Shown here piece by piece: positions 11,886 to 21,576 of a DNA stretch of 48,101 nt. Location: NCBI GenBank assembly GCA_900299415.1, contig OMJT01000188.1, positions 1-48,101 on the forward strand, in the 5' to 3' direction. The position numbers and the translations under genes are program-made. The stretch comes from Opitutales bacterium (GTDB lineage: Bacteria; Verrucomicrobiota; Verrucomicrobiia; Opitutales; Opitutaceae). The notes beneath the pieces were generated by a model. It searched no databases, was not told the DNA's origin, and saw only the letters and a program-made list of their open reading frames with translations. The first letter of the stretch is position 1, and each line of letters begins with the position of its first letter.

Positions 11886-12353
11886 TTACTTGACGGTCAG
11901 GGTGCCCTTCATGCCGAGGGCGAAGTGCGACGGGAAGCTGCAGACGAAGGTGTAGTCACCCTTGTCGGCCGGGGCCTTGAAGACCACCTCGGCGCTCTCG
12001 CCGCCGCCGATCAGCTTGGTGTTGGCGAGGATGGCGGCCTTCTGGTCGGCCGGGATGTACTCGGTCGCGGCGCCGGCGGAGACCGCGGCGGTGGTGAAGG
12101 CATTGGCGTCGGTGCCCTTCTTGAGCAGCACCCAGTTGTGGCCCATGGCCAGCTTGGGCATCGTGCCGGAGTTCTTGAGGACAACCTTGATCTCCTCGCC
12201 GGGGGCGGCGGTGATCGCGGTGACGTCGAACTTCATCTGCTCGTTCACCGTGATGGTGACGACGCGCGGCTCGGCCGCGGCGGCGGAGGTGGAGGCGCCG
12301 GTTGCGAGCAGACCGGCGGCGATGCAGAGAAGGGAAAGCAGTTTGGATTTCAT
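11886..12353 (-). CDS. Azurin-like periplasmic cupredoxin
   Basis: Signal peptide; [36 protein letters not shown] ... [24 protein letters not shown] (type-1 copper His/Cys/His/Met). Confidence 0.93.
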   Translation of the reverse strand: MKSKLLSLLCIAAGLLATGASTSAAAAEPRVVTITVNEQMKFDVTAITAAPGEEIKVVLKNSGTMPKLAMGHNWVLLKKGTDANAFTTAAVSAGAATEYIPADQKAAILANTKLIGGGESAEVVFKAPADKGDYTFVCSFPSHFALGMKGTLTVK

Positions 12354-12605
12354 GGTGATTCAGCTCTGACCGTAGGCAGCGCGAAATGTGGCAGGCAAAT
12401 GGAAATTTTTCCGGCAGCAAGGACGACCGCCTGCTAATGTGCGGACGAAACCTCTTAATAGTGAATTCCTAGGCTTGCATGTGCCCGGGCCGGCCGAATG
12501 CTCGCCCGGATTCCGGCCTGAAAACCCGGGATAATCCTCATCGTTCTCGTTCACCCAATTCGGTTGCGCCCGCCCCGGCGTTCCCGGGTTTGTTGTTTCG
12601 CAAAC

Positions 12606-13889
12606 ATGCATTCCATCCTGTCTTCCCGCACCTCCCGCCCCGTCATCAGCCTCCTCGCCCTCGGCAGCCTGCTCCTGCTGTCGGGCTGCGACCTCAATTT
12701 CTGGAAGATGACCGGCCACCAGACGACGATGGTCACGGCGGGGCCCGTCGCGAAGAGCCAGCTGGACCTGTTCTACGTGACCTGCTGGGTCACCCTCGTG
12801 ATCTTCATCCTCGTGGGCTCGGTGCTCGCCTACGCGACGTTCAAGTTCAAGGCCCGCAGCGATGCCGACGAGCATGCCGAGCCGCCGCCCCAGAGCCATG
12901 GCAACCCCCTGGTCGAGATGAGCCTAATCGCGGCCTCGGTCCTTTCCCTCGTGATCATTGCGATCCCGACGCTGAAAGGCATCTGGTACACGCACGATGT
13001 CCCGGAGGCGCAGGCGGCCAACGCCTACAACATCAATGCCACGGGCTATCAGTGGTGGTTCAAGTTCGAGTACCCGGCCGAGAAGCTCGACAACGGCATG
13101 CTGCTCTCCACGGGCAACGAACTGGTGATCCCTGCCGGCCGGCCGGTTCGGATCCAGATCCGCACCACCGATGTGATCCACTCCTTTTGGGTGCCGAAGC
13201 TCGCGGGCAAGGTCGACATGATCCCGAACCGCGGTAACTTCCTCTGGCTGCAGGCCGACGAGGGCGGCTACTTCTGGGGCCAGTGCGCCGAGTACTGCGG
13301 CGACTCGCACGCCGTGATGCGTTTCCGCGTGATCGCCCTCGCGCCGATGGAATTTGCCGCCTGGGTCGCCAACCAAAAGGGACCGGCCCGCGGCGTGGTC
13401 GCCGCGACTGGCGCCACCGCCGGTGCCCGCCCGCAGCTGGCCAACTTCAAGAAGAATGAGTACGGCTTCACCGCCAAGTGGGCCGAGGACGCGACCGTCA
13501 GCCCCCTCCAGAACTGGCAGGACCAGCAGAAGGCCCCGGCCAGCGAGGACACCGTCCTGATTGCCGAGGGTAAAAACCTCTTCTGGAACAAGAGCTGCAT
13601 CGGCTGCCACACGGTCCGCGGCATGACGGGCCGCATGGCCGCCACCGGCGATGCCGCGATCCCGGCCATGGGTGTGGCCGGCCCCGACCTCACCCACGTC
13701 GGCGCCCGCACCTCGATCGCCGCCGGCCTGCTGGAAAACACCCCGGCCCAGCTCGCCCGCTGGATCGCCCACCCCGATCAAGTGAAGCCCGGCAACAAGA
13801 TGTACGTCACCGGCTACCAGGGCATGGGGATCAAGATCTCCGACCCCGAGGCCGTGGCCATCGCCGCCTTCCTCTCGAGCCTCAAGTAA
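12606..13889 (+). CDS. coxB: Cytochrome c oxidase subunit II with fused C-terminal cytochrome c domain (caa3-type)
   Basis: LLLLSGC lipobox, two TM helices, CuA site GQCAEYCGDSHAVM, haem-binding CIGCH. Confidence 0.96.
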   Translation: MHSILSSRTSRPVISLLALGSLLLLSGCDLNFWKMTGHQTTMVTAGPVAKSQLDLFYVTCWVTLVIFILVGSVLAYATFKFKARSDADEHAEPPPQSHGNPLVEMSLIAASVLSLVIIAIPTLKGIWYTHDVPEAQAANAYNINATGYQWWFKFEYPAEKLDNGMLLSTGNELVIPAGRPVRIQIRTTDVIHSFWVPKLAGKVDMIPNRGNFLWLQADEGGYFWGQCAEYCGDSHAVMRFRVIALAPMEFAAWVANQKGPARGVVAATGATAGARPQLANFKKNEYGFTAKWAEDATVSPLQNWQDQQKAPASEDTVLIAEGKNLFWNKSCIGCHTVRGMTGRMAATGDAAIPAMGVAGPDLTHVGARTSIAAGLLENTPAQLARWIAHPDQVKPGNKMYVTGYQGMGIKISDPEAVAIAAFLSSLK

Positions 13890-13908
13890 CCCGCCCCGAT
13901 TCTCCATC

Positions 13909-15888
13909 ATGGACGCGACGATCAAAACCCATTTCACCGATAAGGGCTCCGCCGCCTCGAACCGGCCTTCCCTCCTCTGGCGCCCGAGCACGAGCACCAA
14001 GACGGGCCTGATGAGCTGGCTGACCACGGTCGACCACAAGCGCATCGGCTTCCTCTACGGCGTCTTCGCGCTGTTCTTCTTCCTCGTCGGCGGCGTCGAG
14101 GCGCTGCTGATCCGCCTGCAGCTCGCCGTGCCCAACAACGACGTGCTGACCGCGCAGCAGTACAACACGATGTTCACCATGCACGGCACGACGATGATCT
14201 TCCTCGCCGTCATGCCGCTCAGCGCCGCGTTCTTCAACTACATCATGCCGCTACAGATCGGCGCGCGTGACGTGGCCTTCCCCCGCCTGAATGCCTTCTC
14301 GCTGTGGACCTTCGTGGTCGGCGCAATCATCCTCAACATCGGCTGGTTCATGAAGGACGGCGCGCCGGACGGCGGCTGGGTCGGCTACTCGCCGCTCACC
14401 TCCAAGCAGTTCAATGCCGACCACTCGATCGACATGTGGGTGATGGGCCTGCAGCTCCTCGGCGTGGCCTCGATCGCGGCCTCCCTGAACTTCATTGTCA
14501 CGATCATCAACATGCGCGCCCCCGGCATGACGATGATGCGCCTGCCGGTATTCGTCTGGATGACGCTCGTCACGGCCTTCCTCATCGTCCTCTCCTTCCC
14601 CGCGATCACGATCGCCCTGGTCGAGGTGATGATGGACCGCCTCTTCGGCACGAACTTCTTCGAGGTCTCCCACGGCGGCATGCCGATCCTCTGGCAGCAT
14701 CTCTTCTGGGTCTTCGGTCACCCCGAGGTGTACATCCTGATCCTGCCAGCGATGGGCATCATCTCGGAGATCCTCCCCTGCTTCTCGCGCAAGCCGCTCT
14801 ACGGCTACCCGATCGTCGTCTTCTCGGGCGCGTGCATCGGCTTCCTCGGCTTCGCCGTCTGGAGCCACCACATGTTCACCACCGGCATGGGCAAGGTCGC
14901 GACCGCGGCCTTCTCGCTCGCCACGATGTGTATCGCGGTGCCGACCGGCGTGAAGATCTTCAACTGGATCGGAACCCTCTGGGCCGGCCACCTGAAGATG
15001 CGCACTCCAATGATGTTCGCCCTCGGCTTCATCTGGATGTTCATGATCGGCGGCTTCTCCGGCGTGATGCACTCGGCTGCACCGGCTGACGCGCAGCAGC
15101 AGGACAGCTACTTCGTCATCGCCCACTTCCACTACGTGCTCATCGGCGGCTCGATCTTCGCGCTGCTCGCCGGCATCCACTACTGGTTCCCCCTGATGTT
15201 CGGCCGCATGGTCAACGAGTTCTGGGGCAAGGTCTCCTTCTGGGTCATCTTCGCGGGCTTCAACATCACCTTCTTCCCGCTGCACTTCGTCGGCCTGAAC
15301 GGCATGCCCCGCCGCACGTTCACCTACGACAGCAACCTCGGCTGGAATGCGCCGAACCAGATCGCCACCATTGGCGCCTTCATCCTCGCCACCGGCATCG
15401 GCATCTACTTCACGCTGATGATCTACACGTACTTCAAGGGCCAGAAGGTCGGCCGCGACCATTGGGACGGCCGCACTCTCGAGTGGTCGATCCCGAACCC
15501 TCCCCCGGAGTACAATTTCAAGGTCATCCCGCAGGTCCACGCCCGCGACGCCTTCTGGTACGAGAAGCACCACCAGGCCGAGATCGCCGCGGAAAAGGCT
15601 GCCTCCGAGAAAGCCGAGTCCGAGCACGGTGGCATCCACATGCCCTTCTCCTCGATCTGGCCGCTCATGTGCAGCGTCGGCCTGCTCGTCGGCGCCATCG
15701 GCGTCTCCGTGCTCAACCACGATCCGCGCGAGGGTTTTTGGGGCGTCAAGATCGCCACCGCCCTCGTCGGCGGCGTGATCCTCTTCTTCTCCGCCTACAT
15801 GTGGGCGCTAGAGGGCAACGAGGGCTACCACCTCCACCCGGAGGAGGACGACGGCCATGGCCACGGGGCCAAGCAGGCCCACCACTGA
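13909..15888 (+). CDS. coxA: Cytochrome c oxidase subunit I
   Basis: TTVDHKRIGFLYG, WQHLFWVFGHPEVYILILPAMGIISE, HFHYVLIGG; His-rich C-terminus. Confidence 0.98.
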   Translation: MDATIKTHFTDKGSAASNRPSLLWRPSTSTKTGLMSWLTTVDHKRIGFLYGVFALFFFLVGGVEALLIRLQLAVPNNDVLTAQQYNTMFTMHGTTMIFLAVMPLSAAFFNYIMPLQIGARDVAFPRLNAFSLWTFVVGAIILNIGWFMKDGAPDGGWVGYSPLTSKQFNADHSIDMWVMGLQLLGVASIAASLNFIVTIINMRAPGMTMMRLPVFVWMTLVTAFLIVLSFPAITIALVEVMMDRLFGTNFFEVSHGGMPILWQHLFWVFGHPEVYILILPAMGIISEILPCFSRKPLYGYPIVVFSGACIGFLGFAVWSHHMFTTGMGKVATAAFSLATMCIAVPTGVKIFNWIGTLWAGHLKMRTPMMFALGFIWMFMIGGFSGVMHSAAPADAQQQDSYFVIAHFHYVLIGGSIFALLAGIHYWFPLMFGRMVNEFWGKVSFWVIFAGFNITFFPLHFVGLNGMPRRTFTYDSNLGWNAPNQIATIGAFILATGIGIYFTLMIYTYFKGQKVGRDHWDGRTLEWSIPNPPPEYNFKVIPQVHARDAFWYEKHHQAEIAAEKAASEKAESEHGGIHMPFSSIWPLMCSVGLLVGAIGVSVLNHDPREGFWGVKIATALVGGVILFFSAYMWALEGNEGYHLHPEEDDGHGHGAKQAHH

Positions 15889-15919
15889 GCTCACCGCAGC
15901 GCCAACCTACTCTTTCATC

Positions 15920-16762
15920 ATGAGCAGCCACGCCGGCACCATCGATCACCATCACGACCCGTCGACCTCGACGGGCATCCCCAACAAGAAGCTGCTGATG
16001 TGGGCCTTTCTGGCCTCCGACTGCATGTTCTTCGGGTCCCTGATCGCGACCCACCTCATCTACCGGCTCCACCCGCCGGCCGGTAATCCCAGCCCCAAGG
16101 AGGTCTTCGCCCCCGCGCTGACGTCGTTCTCGACCTTCATCCTCCTGATGTCGTCGCTGATGATGGCGCTCGCGGTGAACGCCATCCAGAAGGGCAATCT
16201 GAAGAGCACCCGCCGCTCGCTGCTCGTGACGATCATCTTCGGCTCCATCTTCCTGGGCTGCCAGGTCTATGAGTTCACCGAGTTCGTCGAGGTGAAGCAC
16301 ATGACGCTCTCGAACAGCATCCTCGGGACCACGTTCTTCACCCTCACCGGCACCCACGGCACTCACGTCGCCATCGGCGTGCTCTGGCTCACCCTGATGT
16401 ACGTCCGCTCTTTCAAGCCGGCGGCCGGCACGGGCACCGCGTCGTGGCTTGCTACCGGCATCGCCCACGTGGCCGTCTTTGCGGCGACCATCGTCAGCTC
16501 CATCCTCGCGATCGCCCACGGCGCCGAGCACGTGGTGACGGGCGGCGAGACGATCGGTGCCGCCATCGGCCACGAGGTCGTGCCCATCGCCATCGCGGTG
16601 GTCGGGCTCGTGATCCTCCGCTGGTTCGCCCGCGACCGCGGCCCGGTCGACTTCGGTGTCGTCAACGCTATCGACGTCGAGTCGATGGGCCTCTACTGGC
16701 ACTTCGTCGACATCGTCTGGATCGTGATCTTCACCGCCGTCTACCTGCTCGAATTCCTCTGA
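15920..16762 (+). CDS. coxC: Cytochrome c oxidase subunit III
   Basis: LLMWAFLASDCMFFGSLIATH, FFTLTGTHGTHVAIGV, YWHFVDIVWIVIFTAVYLLEFL. Confidence 0.96.
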   Translation: MSSHAGTIDHHHDPSTSTGIPNKKLLMWAFLASDCMFFGSLIATHLIYRLHPPAGNPSPKEVFAPALTSFSTFILLMSSLMMALAVNAIQKGNLKSTRRSLLVTIIFGSIFLGCQVYEFTEFVEVKHMTLSNSILGTTFFTLTGTHGTHVAIGVLWLTLMYVRSFKPAAGTGTASWLATGIAHVAVFAATIVSSILAIAHGAEHVVTGGETIGAAIGHEVVPIAIAVVGLVILRWFARDRGPVDFGVVNAIDVESMGLYWHFVDIVWIVIFTAVYLLEFL

Positions 16763-16767
16763 CCAAC

Positions 16768-17103
16768 ATGAGTTCCCTTGCCCACGCCCCCGAGGCCCAT
16801 GGCCACGGCCACGTTGACAACAAGTTCAACACCTACGTCTCGATCGCCATGCTGCTGGCGGTCATCACCGGCATCGAGATCGCCATCGTGTACGTGCCCA
16901 TCATGAAATGGATCATCGTCACGGCGCTGTGCGTGCTCTCGGTCGTGAAGTTAATGTACGTCATCTTCTACTTCATGCACCTGAAGTGGGACAAACCGTT
17001 CTGCACGATCCTGTTCTTCATCGGTCTCGTGCTGAGCGTCGTCACGGTCTGGGCACTGATCGCCCTCTTCCAGGCCGAGGCCAGCCTGCCGCTGCCAACC
17101 TGA
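16768..17103 (+). CDS. Cytochrome c oxidase subunit IV (small membrane subunit)
   Basis: ATG at 16768; three TM helices and VVKLMYVIFYFMHLKWDKPF; follows coxC. Confidence 0.85.
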   Translation: MSSLAHAPEAHGHGHVDNKFNTYVSIAMLLAVITGIEIAIVYVPIMKWIIVTALCVLSVVKLMYVIFYFMHLKWDKPFCTILFFIGLVLSVVTVWALIALFQAEASLPLPT

Positions 17104-17128
17104 CAAGTTACTTCCCGGCCATTTTCCC

Positions 17129-17156
17129 ACGGCGGCCTTGTGCCGCCGTTTTTTTT
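17129..17156 (+). terminator. Rho-independent terminator between cox subunit IV and ctaG
   Basis: ACGGCGGC-cttgt-GCCGCCGT followed by T-run. Confidence 0.85.
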
Positions 17157-17175
17157 GCCCCAAACCGACGGTCCG

Positions 17176-17973
17176 ATGATCGACTGGCGTCACTGGCACA
17201 ACGAGCCCTACCTCGTCGGGGGGCTCATATTTCTCGGCTGGCTCTACTCCATCCTCGCCGGTCCATGGCGCGCCCGGCTCGCCCCCGCCGGCACGCCCTT
17301 CGACCACAGCCGGGCGGCGTGCTTTGCCGGCTCGCTCATCCTCTTCTATCTGGCCGTCGGCTCCCCGTTGGACCAGATCGGAGAACGTTTCCTATTCAGC
17401 GCGCACATGTTCCAGCACCAGCTGCTGGTCTACCCTTGCGCAATCCTCTTCCTCGTCGGCCTTCCGGAATGGATGGTCGAGCCCGTCCTCGCACGCCCCG
17501 CGCTAAGGCCCCTTCTGTGCTTCCTCTTCAATCCACTTATCTGCGGCCTGATTTACACCCTGGTGATCTCCCTCTGGCACATGCCGGACCTCTACGATCT
17601 CGCGCTACGCCAAAAGACCGTGCACGTGCTGGAGCACGTGATGTTCTTCGGCTCCGCCCTCTTCTACTGGTGGCCACTGCTCAGCCCCTCCCGGGTTCAT
17701 CCGCCAGCCAGCCCGGCTGTCCAGATGCTTTACCTGCTCGGCGTCGTAATCGGCATGACTCCGATCTTCGCCTACTTGGTATTCTCGGATAGCATCCTCT
17801 ACCCTACCTACGAGTTCGCCCCGCGCCTCTATCCGGAACTTGACGCCGCCGCGGACCAGCTACTCGCTGGGACGATGATGAAGATCGTCGGCCTGATGGT
17901 CGCCGTCGCCGCCCTCGCCTGGAGCTTTTGGCGGTGGTCTCAGGAGCGGACAGCATCCGGCCGCAGCTCGTAA
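17176..17973 (+). CDS. ctaG: Cytochrome c oxidase assembly factor CtaG (caa3 type)
   Basis: Multi-TM; FSAHMFQHQLLVYPCAILFLVGLPEW, LWHMPDLYDLALR, HVLEHVMFFGSALFYWWPLL. Confidence 0.93.
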   Translation: MIDWRHWHNEPYLVGGLIFLGWLYSILAGPWRARLAPAGTPFDHSRAACFAGSLILFYLAVGSPLDQIGERFLFSAHMFQHQLLVYPCAILFLVGLPEWMVEPVLARPALRPLLCFLFNPLICGLIYTLVISLWHMPDLYDLALRQKTVHVLEHVMFFGSALFYWWPLLSPSRVHPPASPAVQMLYLLGVVIGMTPIFAYLVFSDSILYPTYEFAPRLYPELDAAADQLLAGTMMKIVGLMVAVAALAWSFWRWSQERTASGRSS

Positions 17974-18003
17974 AAAAGCCCGCCGGCGCAGTGCCGACGG
18001 GCT
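17972..18003 (-). terminator. Rho-independent terminator of cysK
   Basis: agcccgccggc (17977-17987) / gccgacgggct (17993-18003), one mismatch, T-run on minus strand. Confidence 0.8.
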
Positions 18004-18025
18004 GGGAAAGACAAGACCGACCGGC

Positions 18026-19006
18026 TCAGCTCGCCGGGGCCATGAGGTCCTCGACCGGGTCGCTCTCGGTGTTGATGTCGGCAAAGAGCCAGGTCGAGAG
18101 GTAGCGCTCGCTGCTGGAGGGAACCACCACGACGATCTGCTTGCCCTTATTCTCGGGCCGCTTGGCGAGCTGGAGGGCCGCCCAGATCATGGCGCCGGAG
18201 GAGATGCCGACCGGGATGCCGTCGAGCTGATTGACCTGCTTCGAGACGGGGCCGGAATCGGCCTCCTTCACGCGGATGACCTCGTCGTAGATCTTGGTGT
18301 TGAGCACGGCAGGCACGAAGCCCGCGCCGATGCCCTGGAGCTTGTGCGGGCCGGGCTGGCCGCCGGAGAGGACCGGGGAGGCGTCGGGCTCGACGGTCAC
18401 GATCTTGATGCCGGGCTTGCGCTGCTTGAGGACCTCGCCAACGCCCGTGATCGTGCCGCCGGTGCCGACGCCGGCCACGACGATGTCGACCTTGCCGTCG
18501 GTGTCCTTCCAGATCTCCTCCGCCGTGGTGCGGCGGTGGATGGCGGGGTTGGCCGGGTTGGAAAACTGCTGGAGGATGATGCTGTTCGGAATCTTCGCGG
18601 CCAGCTCCTCTGCCTTGGCGATGGCGCCCTTCATGCCCTTCGGCCCCTCTGTGAGAACGACCCGGGCACCGAGCACCTTGAGCAGCTTGCGGCGCTCGAT
18701 GCTCATCGTCTCGGGCATGGTGAGGATGAGCTTGAGGCCCTTGGCGGCGGCGACGAACGCCAGCGCGATGCCGGTGTTGCCGCTGGTGGGCTCGATGATG
18801 ACGGACTTGGCGTTGATCTTCCCGCTCTTCAGGGCGTCATCGATCATGGAGAAGCCGATGCGGTCCTTCACCGACGAGAGCGGATTGAAGAATTCCAGCT
18901 TCAGCAGCACATCGGCCTGCGCGCCATGGGCGGCGGCGGTGCGGTTGAGTCGGACGAGGGGGGTGTTGCCGATGGTCTCGGTGATGTCGTTGTAAATCTT
19001 GGCCAT
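18026..19006 (-). CDS. cysK: Cysteine synthase A (O-acetylserine sulfhydrylase)
   Basis: [54 protein letters not shown]. Start at internal MAKIYND. Confidence 0.97.
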   Translation of the reverse strand: MAKIYNDITETIGNTPLVRLNRTAAAHGAQADVLLKLEFFNPLSSVKDRIGFSMIDDALKSGKINAKSVIIEPTSGNTGIALAFVAAAKGLKLILTMPETMSIERRKLLKVLGARVVLTEGPKGMKGAIAKAEELAAKIPNSIILQQFSNPANPAIHRRTTAEEIWKDTDGKVDIVVAGVGTGGTITGVGEVLKQRKPGIKIVTVEPDASPVLSGGQPGPHKLQGIGAGFVPAVLNTKIYDEVIRVKEADSGPVSKQVNQLDGIPVGISSGAMIWAALQLAKRPENKGKQIVVVVPSSSERYLSTWLFADINTESDPVEDLMAPAS

Positions 19007-19034
19007 AGTGGGTGTGGGTTGGTTCGAAAAGCAA

Positions 19035-19805
19035 TCAGGTGGCACGGTCTGTTCCCCAGCGGCGATGCAGCCATTTTTCCCATGGGGAAAAGAGGAGTTT
19101 GTCCGCCAGCAGTCCGATGAGGACAAGCACGAACATGATGCCGATCACCTGGTCCATCGCGTTCAGCTCACGGCCAAAGTGCAGGAGCTGACCCAGTCCG
19201 GCACCGGTCAGGATCGTCACATAGATTTCCGCCGCCATCAGGGAGCGCCACGCAAAGGCCCAACCCTGCTTCATGCCACTGACGATGAAAGGGAGCGACG
19301 CCGGCAGAATGACGTGGGTCCAGATGTGCAGCCAGCGCGAGCCCATCGTCCGCGCAGCCCGGACATAGATCGGATTCACGTTCCGCACCCCGGTCTCGGC
19401 AGCGAGGATCACCGACCAGACCGTGCCCATCACCACGACAAAAAGCATGGCCGACTCGGATTGGCCGAACCAGAGAAGCGCCAGCGGCACCCAACAGACG
19501 CTGGGCAAGCCCTGGAGACCGAGGGCCATGATCCCCACGGTGTCACGCATGACGCGGAACCGGGCGATCAGCAGACCGACCGGCAGTCCGACCACAATAC
19601 CGATGAAATACCCCGACAGCAGTCGTTTCAGCGTGACAAACACGGCTTCGGACAAACTGCCGTCGGCAGCCTCGGACCAGAGATACCGGGCCACGCTCCC
19701 GGGTGAGGGCACGAGCACAGGCGACCAAATGCCGCGGGCACAGGCCCAGTGCCAGGCGAGCAGAAGGACGGCGAAGAAGCCGGTGGCGGTGAGTAGCCGT
19801 TTCAT
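19035..19805 (-). CDS. ssuC: ABC transporter permease, sulfonate/taurine/nitrate type
   Basis: BPD permease family; [37 protein letters not shown]; 4-bp overlap with the ATPase gene. Confidence 0.88.
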   Translation of the reverse strand: MKRLLTATGFFAVLLLAWHWACARGIWSPVLVPSPGSVARYLWSEAADGSLSEAVFVTLKRLLSGYFIGIVVGLPVGLLIARFRVMRDTVGIMALGLQGLPSVCWVPLALLWFGQSESAMLFVVVMGTVWSVILAAETGVRNVNPIYVRAARTMGSRWLHIWTHVILPASLPFIVSGMKQGWAFAWRSLMAAEIYVTILTGAGLGQLLHFGRELNAMDQVIGIMFVLVLIGLLADKLLFSPWEKWLHRRWGTDRAT

Positions 19806-20611
19806 TCGGCGGTGGCTCCCTCTTTGAGATGCCCCTTGAGGGCACGGGTGATCTGGGTCGCGTGGGTCGCCACCTCGACGCTATTAATGTCGCGCGGCCG
19901 CGGCAATTCGATGCGGAACTCCTCCCGCACGCGTCCGGGGTGCGTCGAAAACAGGATTACGCGATCGCCGAGGCTCACCGCCTCGCGCACGTTGTGGGTG
20001 ACGAAGAGGATCGTCACATGGCGCTGTTGCCAGATGCGTTGCACGTCGCCGTATAGCTGTTCGCGCGTCATTGCATCGAGGGCGGCAAACGGCTCGTCCA
20101 TAAGCAGCACGCGTGGGTTCGGCGCAAGCGCCCGGGCCAAAGCGACCCGTTGTTTCATGCCGCCGGAGAGTTCGTGGATGTTGGCGTCCTTGAATTTCTC
20201 GAGGCCGACGAGTTTCAGGTAATAGTGCGCCGTCTCCGCCCGGTCCTTGGCGGTCAATCCCGGTTTCAGGTTGAGGGCGAACATCACGTTGCCCAGCACG
20301 TCGAGCCAGGGGAAGAGCGCCGACTCCTGGAACATCATCATTCGCTCGCGCGCCGGGCCGCGCACCGCCTTGCCGTCCGCGGTCACAGTGCCGGTGTCCG
20401 GCAGCTCAAATCCCGCAATCAGGTTCAGCAGCGTGGATTTCCCACAGCCGCTGGGCCCGAGCAGGCAGACGAACTCGCCCTCGGCGACAGTCAGGTTGGC
20501 CTCCTCCAAGGCCTGGACTGAACCGCGGTTCGTCTGGAAGGACTTCGAGACGCCGGTGATGACCAGCTTCGAAGGCGTGGGGGCAAAGGGTGCGACAGTG
20601 GCAGTGGTCAT
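19802..20611 (-). CDS. ssuB: ABC transporter ATP-binding protein, sulfonate/taurine/nitrate type
   Basis: GPSGCGKSTLLNLIAGFE, ELSGGMKQRVALARAL, LLMDEPFAALD, VTHNVREAV. Start at internal MTTATVAP, overlapping ssuA stop (ATGA). Confidence 0.93.
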   Translation of the reverse strand: MTTATVAPFAPTPSKLVITGVSKSFQTNRGSVQALEEANLTVAEGEFVCLLGPSGCGKSTLLNLIAGFELPDTGTVTADGKAVRGPARERMMMFQESALFPWLDVLGNVMFALNLKPGLTAKDRAETAHYYLKLVGLEKFKDANIHELSGGMKQRVALARALAPNPRVLLMDEPFAALDAMTREQLYGDVQRIWQQRHVTILFVTHNVREAVSLGDRVILFSTHPGRVREEFRIELPRPRDINSVEVATHATQITRALKGHLKEGATAE

Positions 20612-21567
20612 GGCTTGCCGGAGAAGAGCCGGGCGAGGGGGATGGCATCGCGCAGGAATCCGACTTTCTGGGCATCTCCGACAAGGGCGTCGAGTCTCGC
20701 CTGCGCCAACTGGTCGGTGAAACGAAGCCGTTTCCAGGCCGCCTGGACCAGGGCGAGGTCGGTCTCGCGCTTGGTCTCGGCCGTGAGACTGGCCCGCACG
20801 CGTTCCATTGCCTCGTCGGGATGGGTGTTGACCCACGCCGTGAGCTCGCGGTGCGCGGCCAGGAAAGCTGACGCGAGCTGCGGGCGATCCTTGAGGAGCT
20901 TCACGCTCGCCACTAGCACCGTAGTCACAGCGTCGGGCTGCTCGAGCATCACCTTGCCCTTGCCGTCCCGCTCGAGGCGCGTGAGCCACGGTTCAACCGT
21001 CCACACCGCATCGAGCTTGCCCTGCAGGAACAAGGGCAACTGGTCCGAGTTGGCGGTGGGTAGCACCGTGACATCACCACCAGTAAGGGTGACACGGAAT
21101 CCCTGCTGACTGAGCCAGCTGCGCGCGGCGACGTCTTGCGTGTTGCCGAGTTGGGGGGTGGCGAGTTTCCGGCCCTTGAAGTCGGCAGGCTTGGCGATAC
21201 GGCCGTCGCCTTGGACCACGAGGGCCACGCCGCCCTCAGCCGCACCGGCGAGGATGCGTACCTCGCTACCTTGGGACCGGATATAGACGTTTAGGGCCGG
21301 ATTGGGACCGACATACGTGAGATCGATCGACCCCGCGAGCAGGGCTTCCATCGCACTGGGGCCGGCGTTGTAGGGAAACCACTGCACAGTGACGTCTGAA
21401 CCAAGCCGTTCATCAAACCAGCCCTTGCCTTCGCGGGTAGACTGGCTGCCCACCAACCCCTGAGCATGGGTGATGTTGGGGAAATAGCCGACCCGCAAAA
21501 CAGTCTTCTCCGCGGCGGATAGCGGAAGGGCGAGCGCGAGGATCAGGAAAAGATACCTGGATTTCAT
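20608..21567 (-). CDS. ssuA: ABC transporter substrate-binding protein, SsuA/NrtA/TauA-like
   Basis: Signal peptide; LRVGYFPNITHAQGL, YNAGPSAMEALLAGSIDLTYVGPNPALN, GRKLATPQLGNTQDVA. Confidence 0.88.
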   Translation of the reverse strand: MKSRYLFLILALALPLSAAEKTVLRVGYFPNITHAQGLVGSQSTREGKGWFDERLGSDVTVQWFPYNAGPSAMEALLAGSIDLTYVGPNPALNVYIRSQGSEVRILAGAAEGGVALVVQGDGRIAKPADFKGRKLATPQLGNTQDVAARSWLSQQGFRVTLTGGDVTVLPTANSDQLPLFLQGKLDAVWTVEPWLTRLERDGKGKVMLEQPDAVTTVLVASVKLLKDRPQLASAFLAAHRELTAWVNTHPDEAMERVRASLTAETKRETDLALVQAAWKRLRFTDQLAQARLDALVGDAQKVGFLRDAIPLARLFSGKP

Positions 21568-21576
21568 GACCTGGGA

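Noticed and set aside
14251-15720. 489-aa minus-strand ORF opposite coxA
   Set aside because: Antisense shadow of a certain gene; composition (D/E/H/R/G-rich) typical of the antiparallel frame in high-GC DNA.
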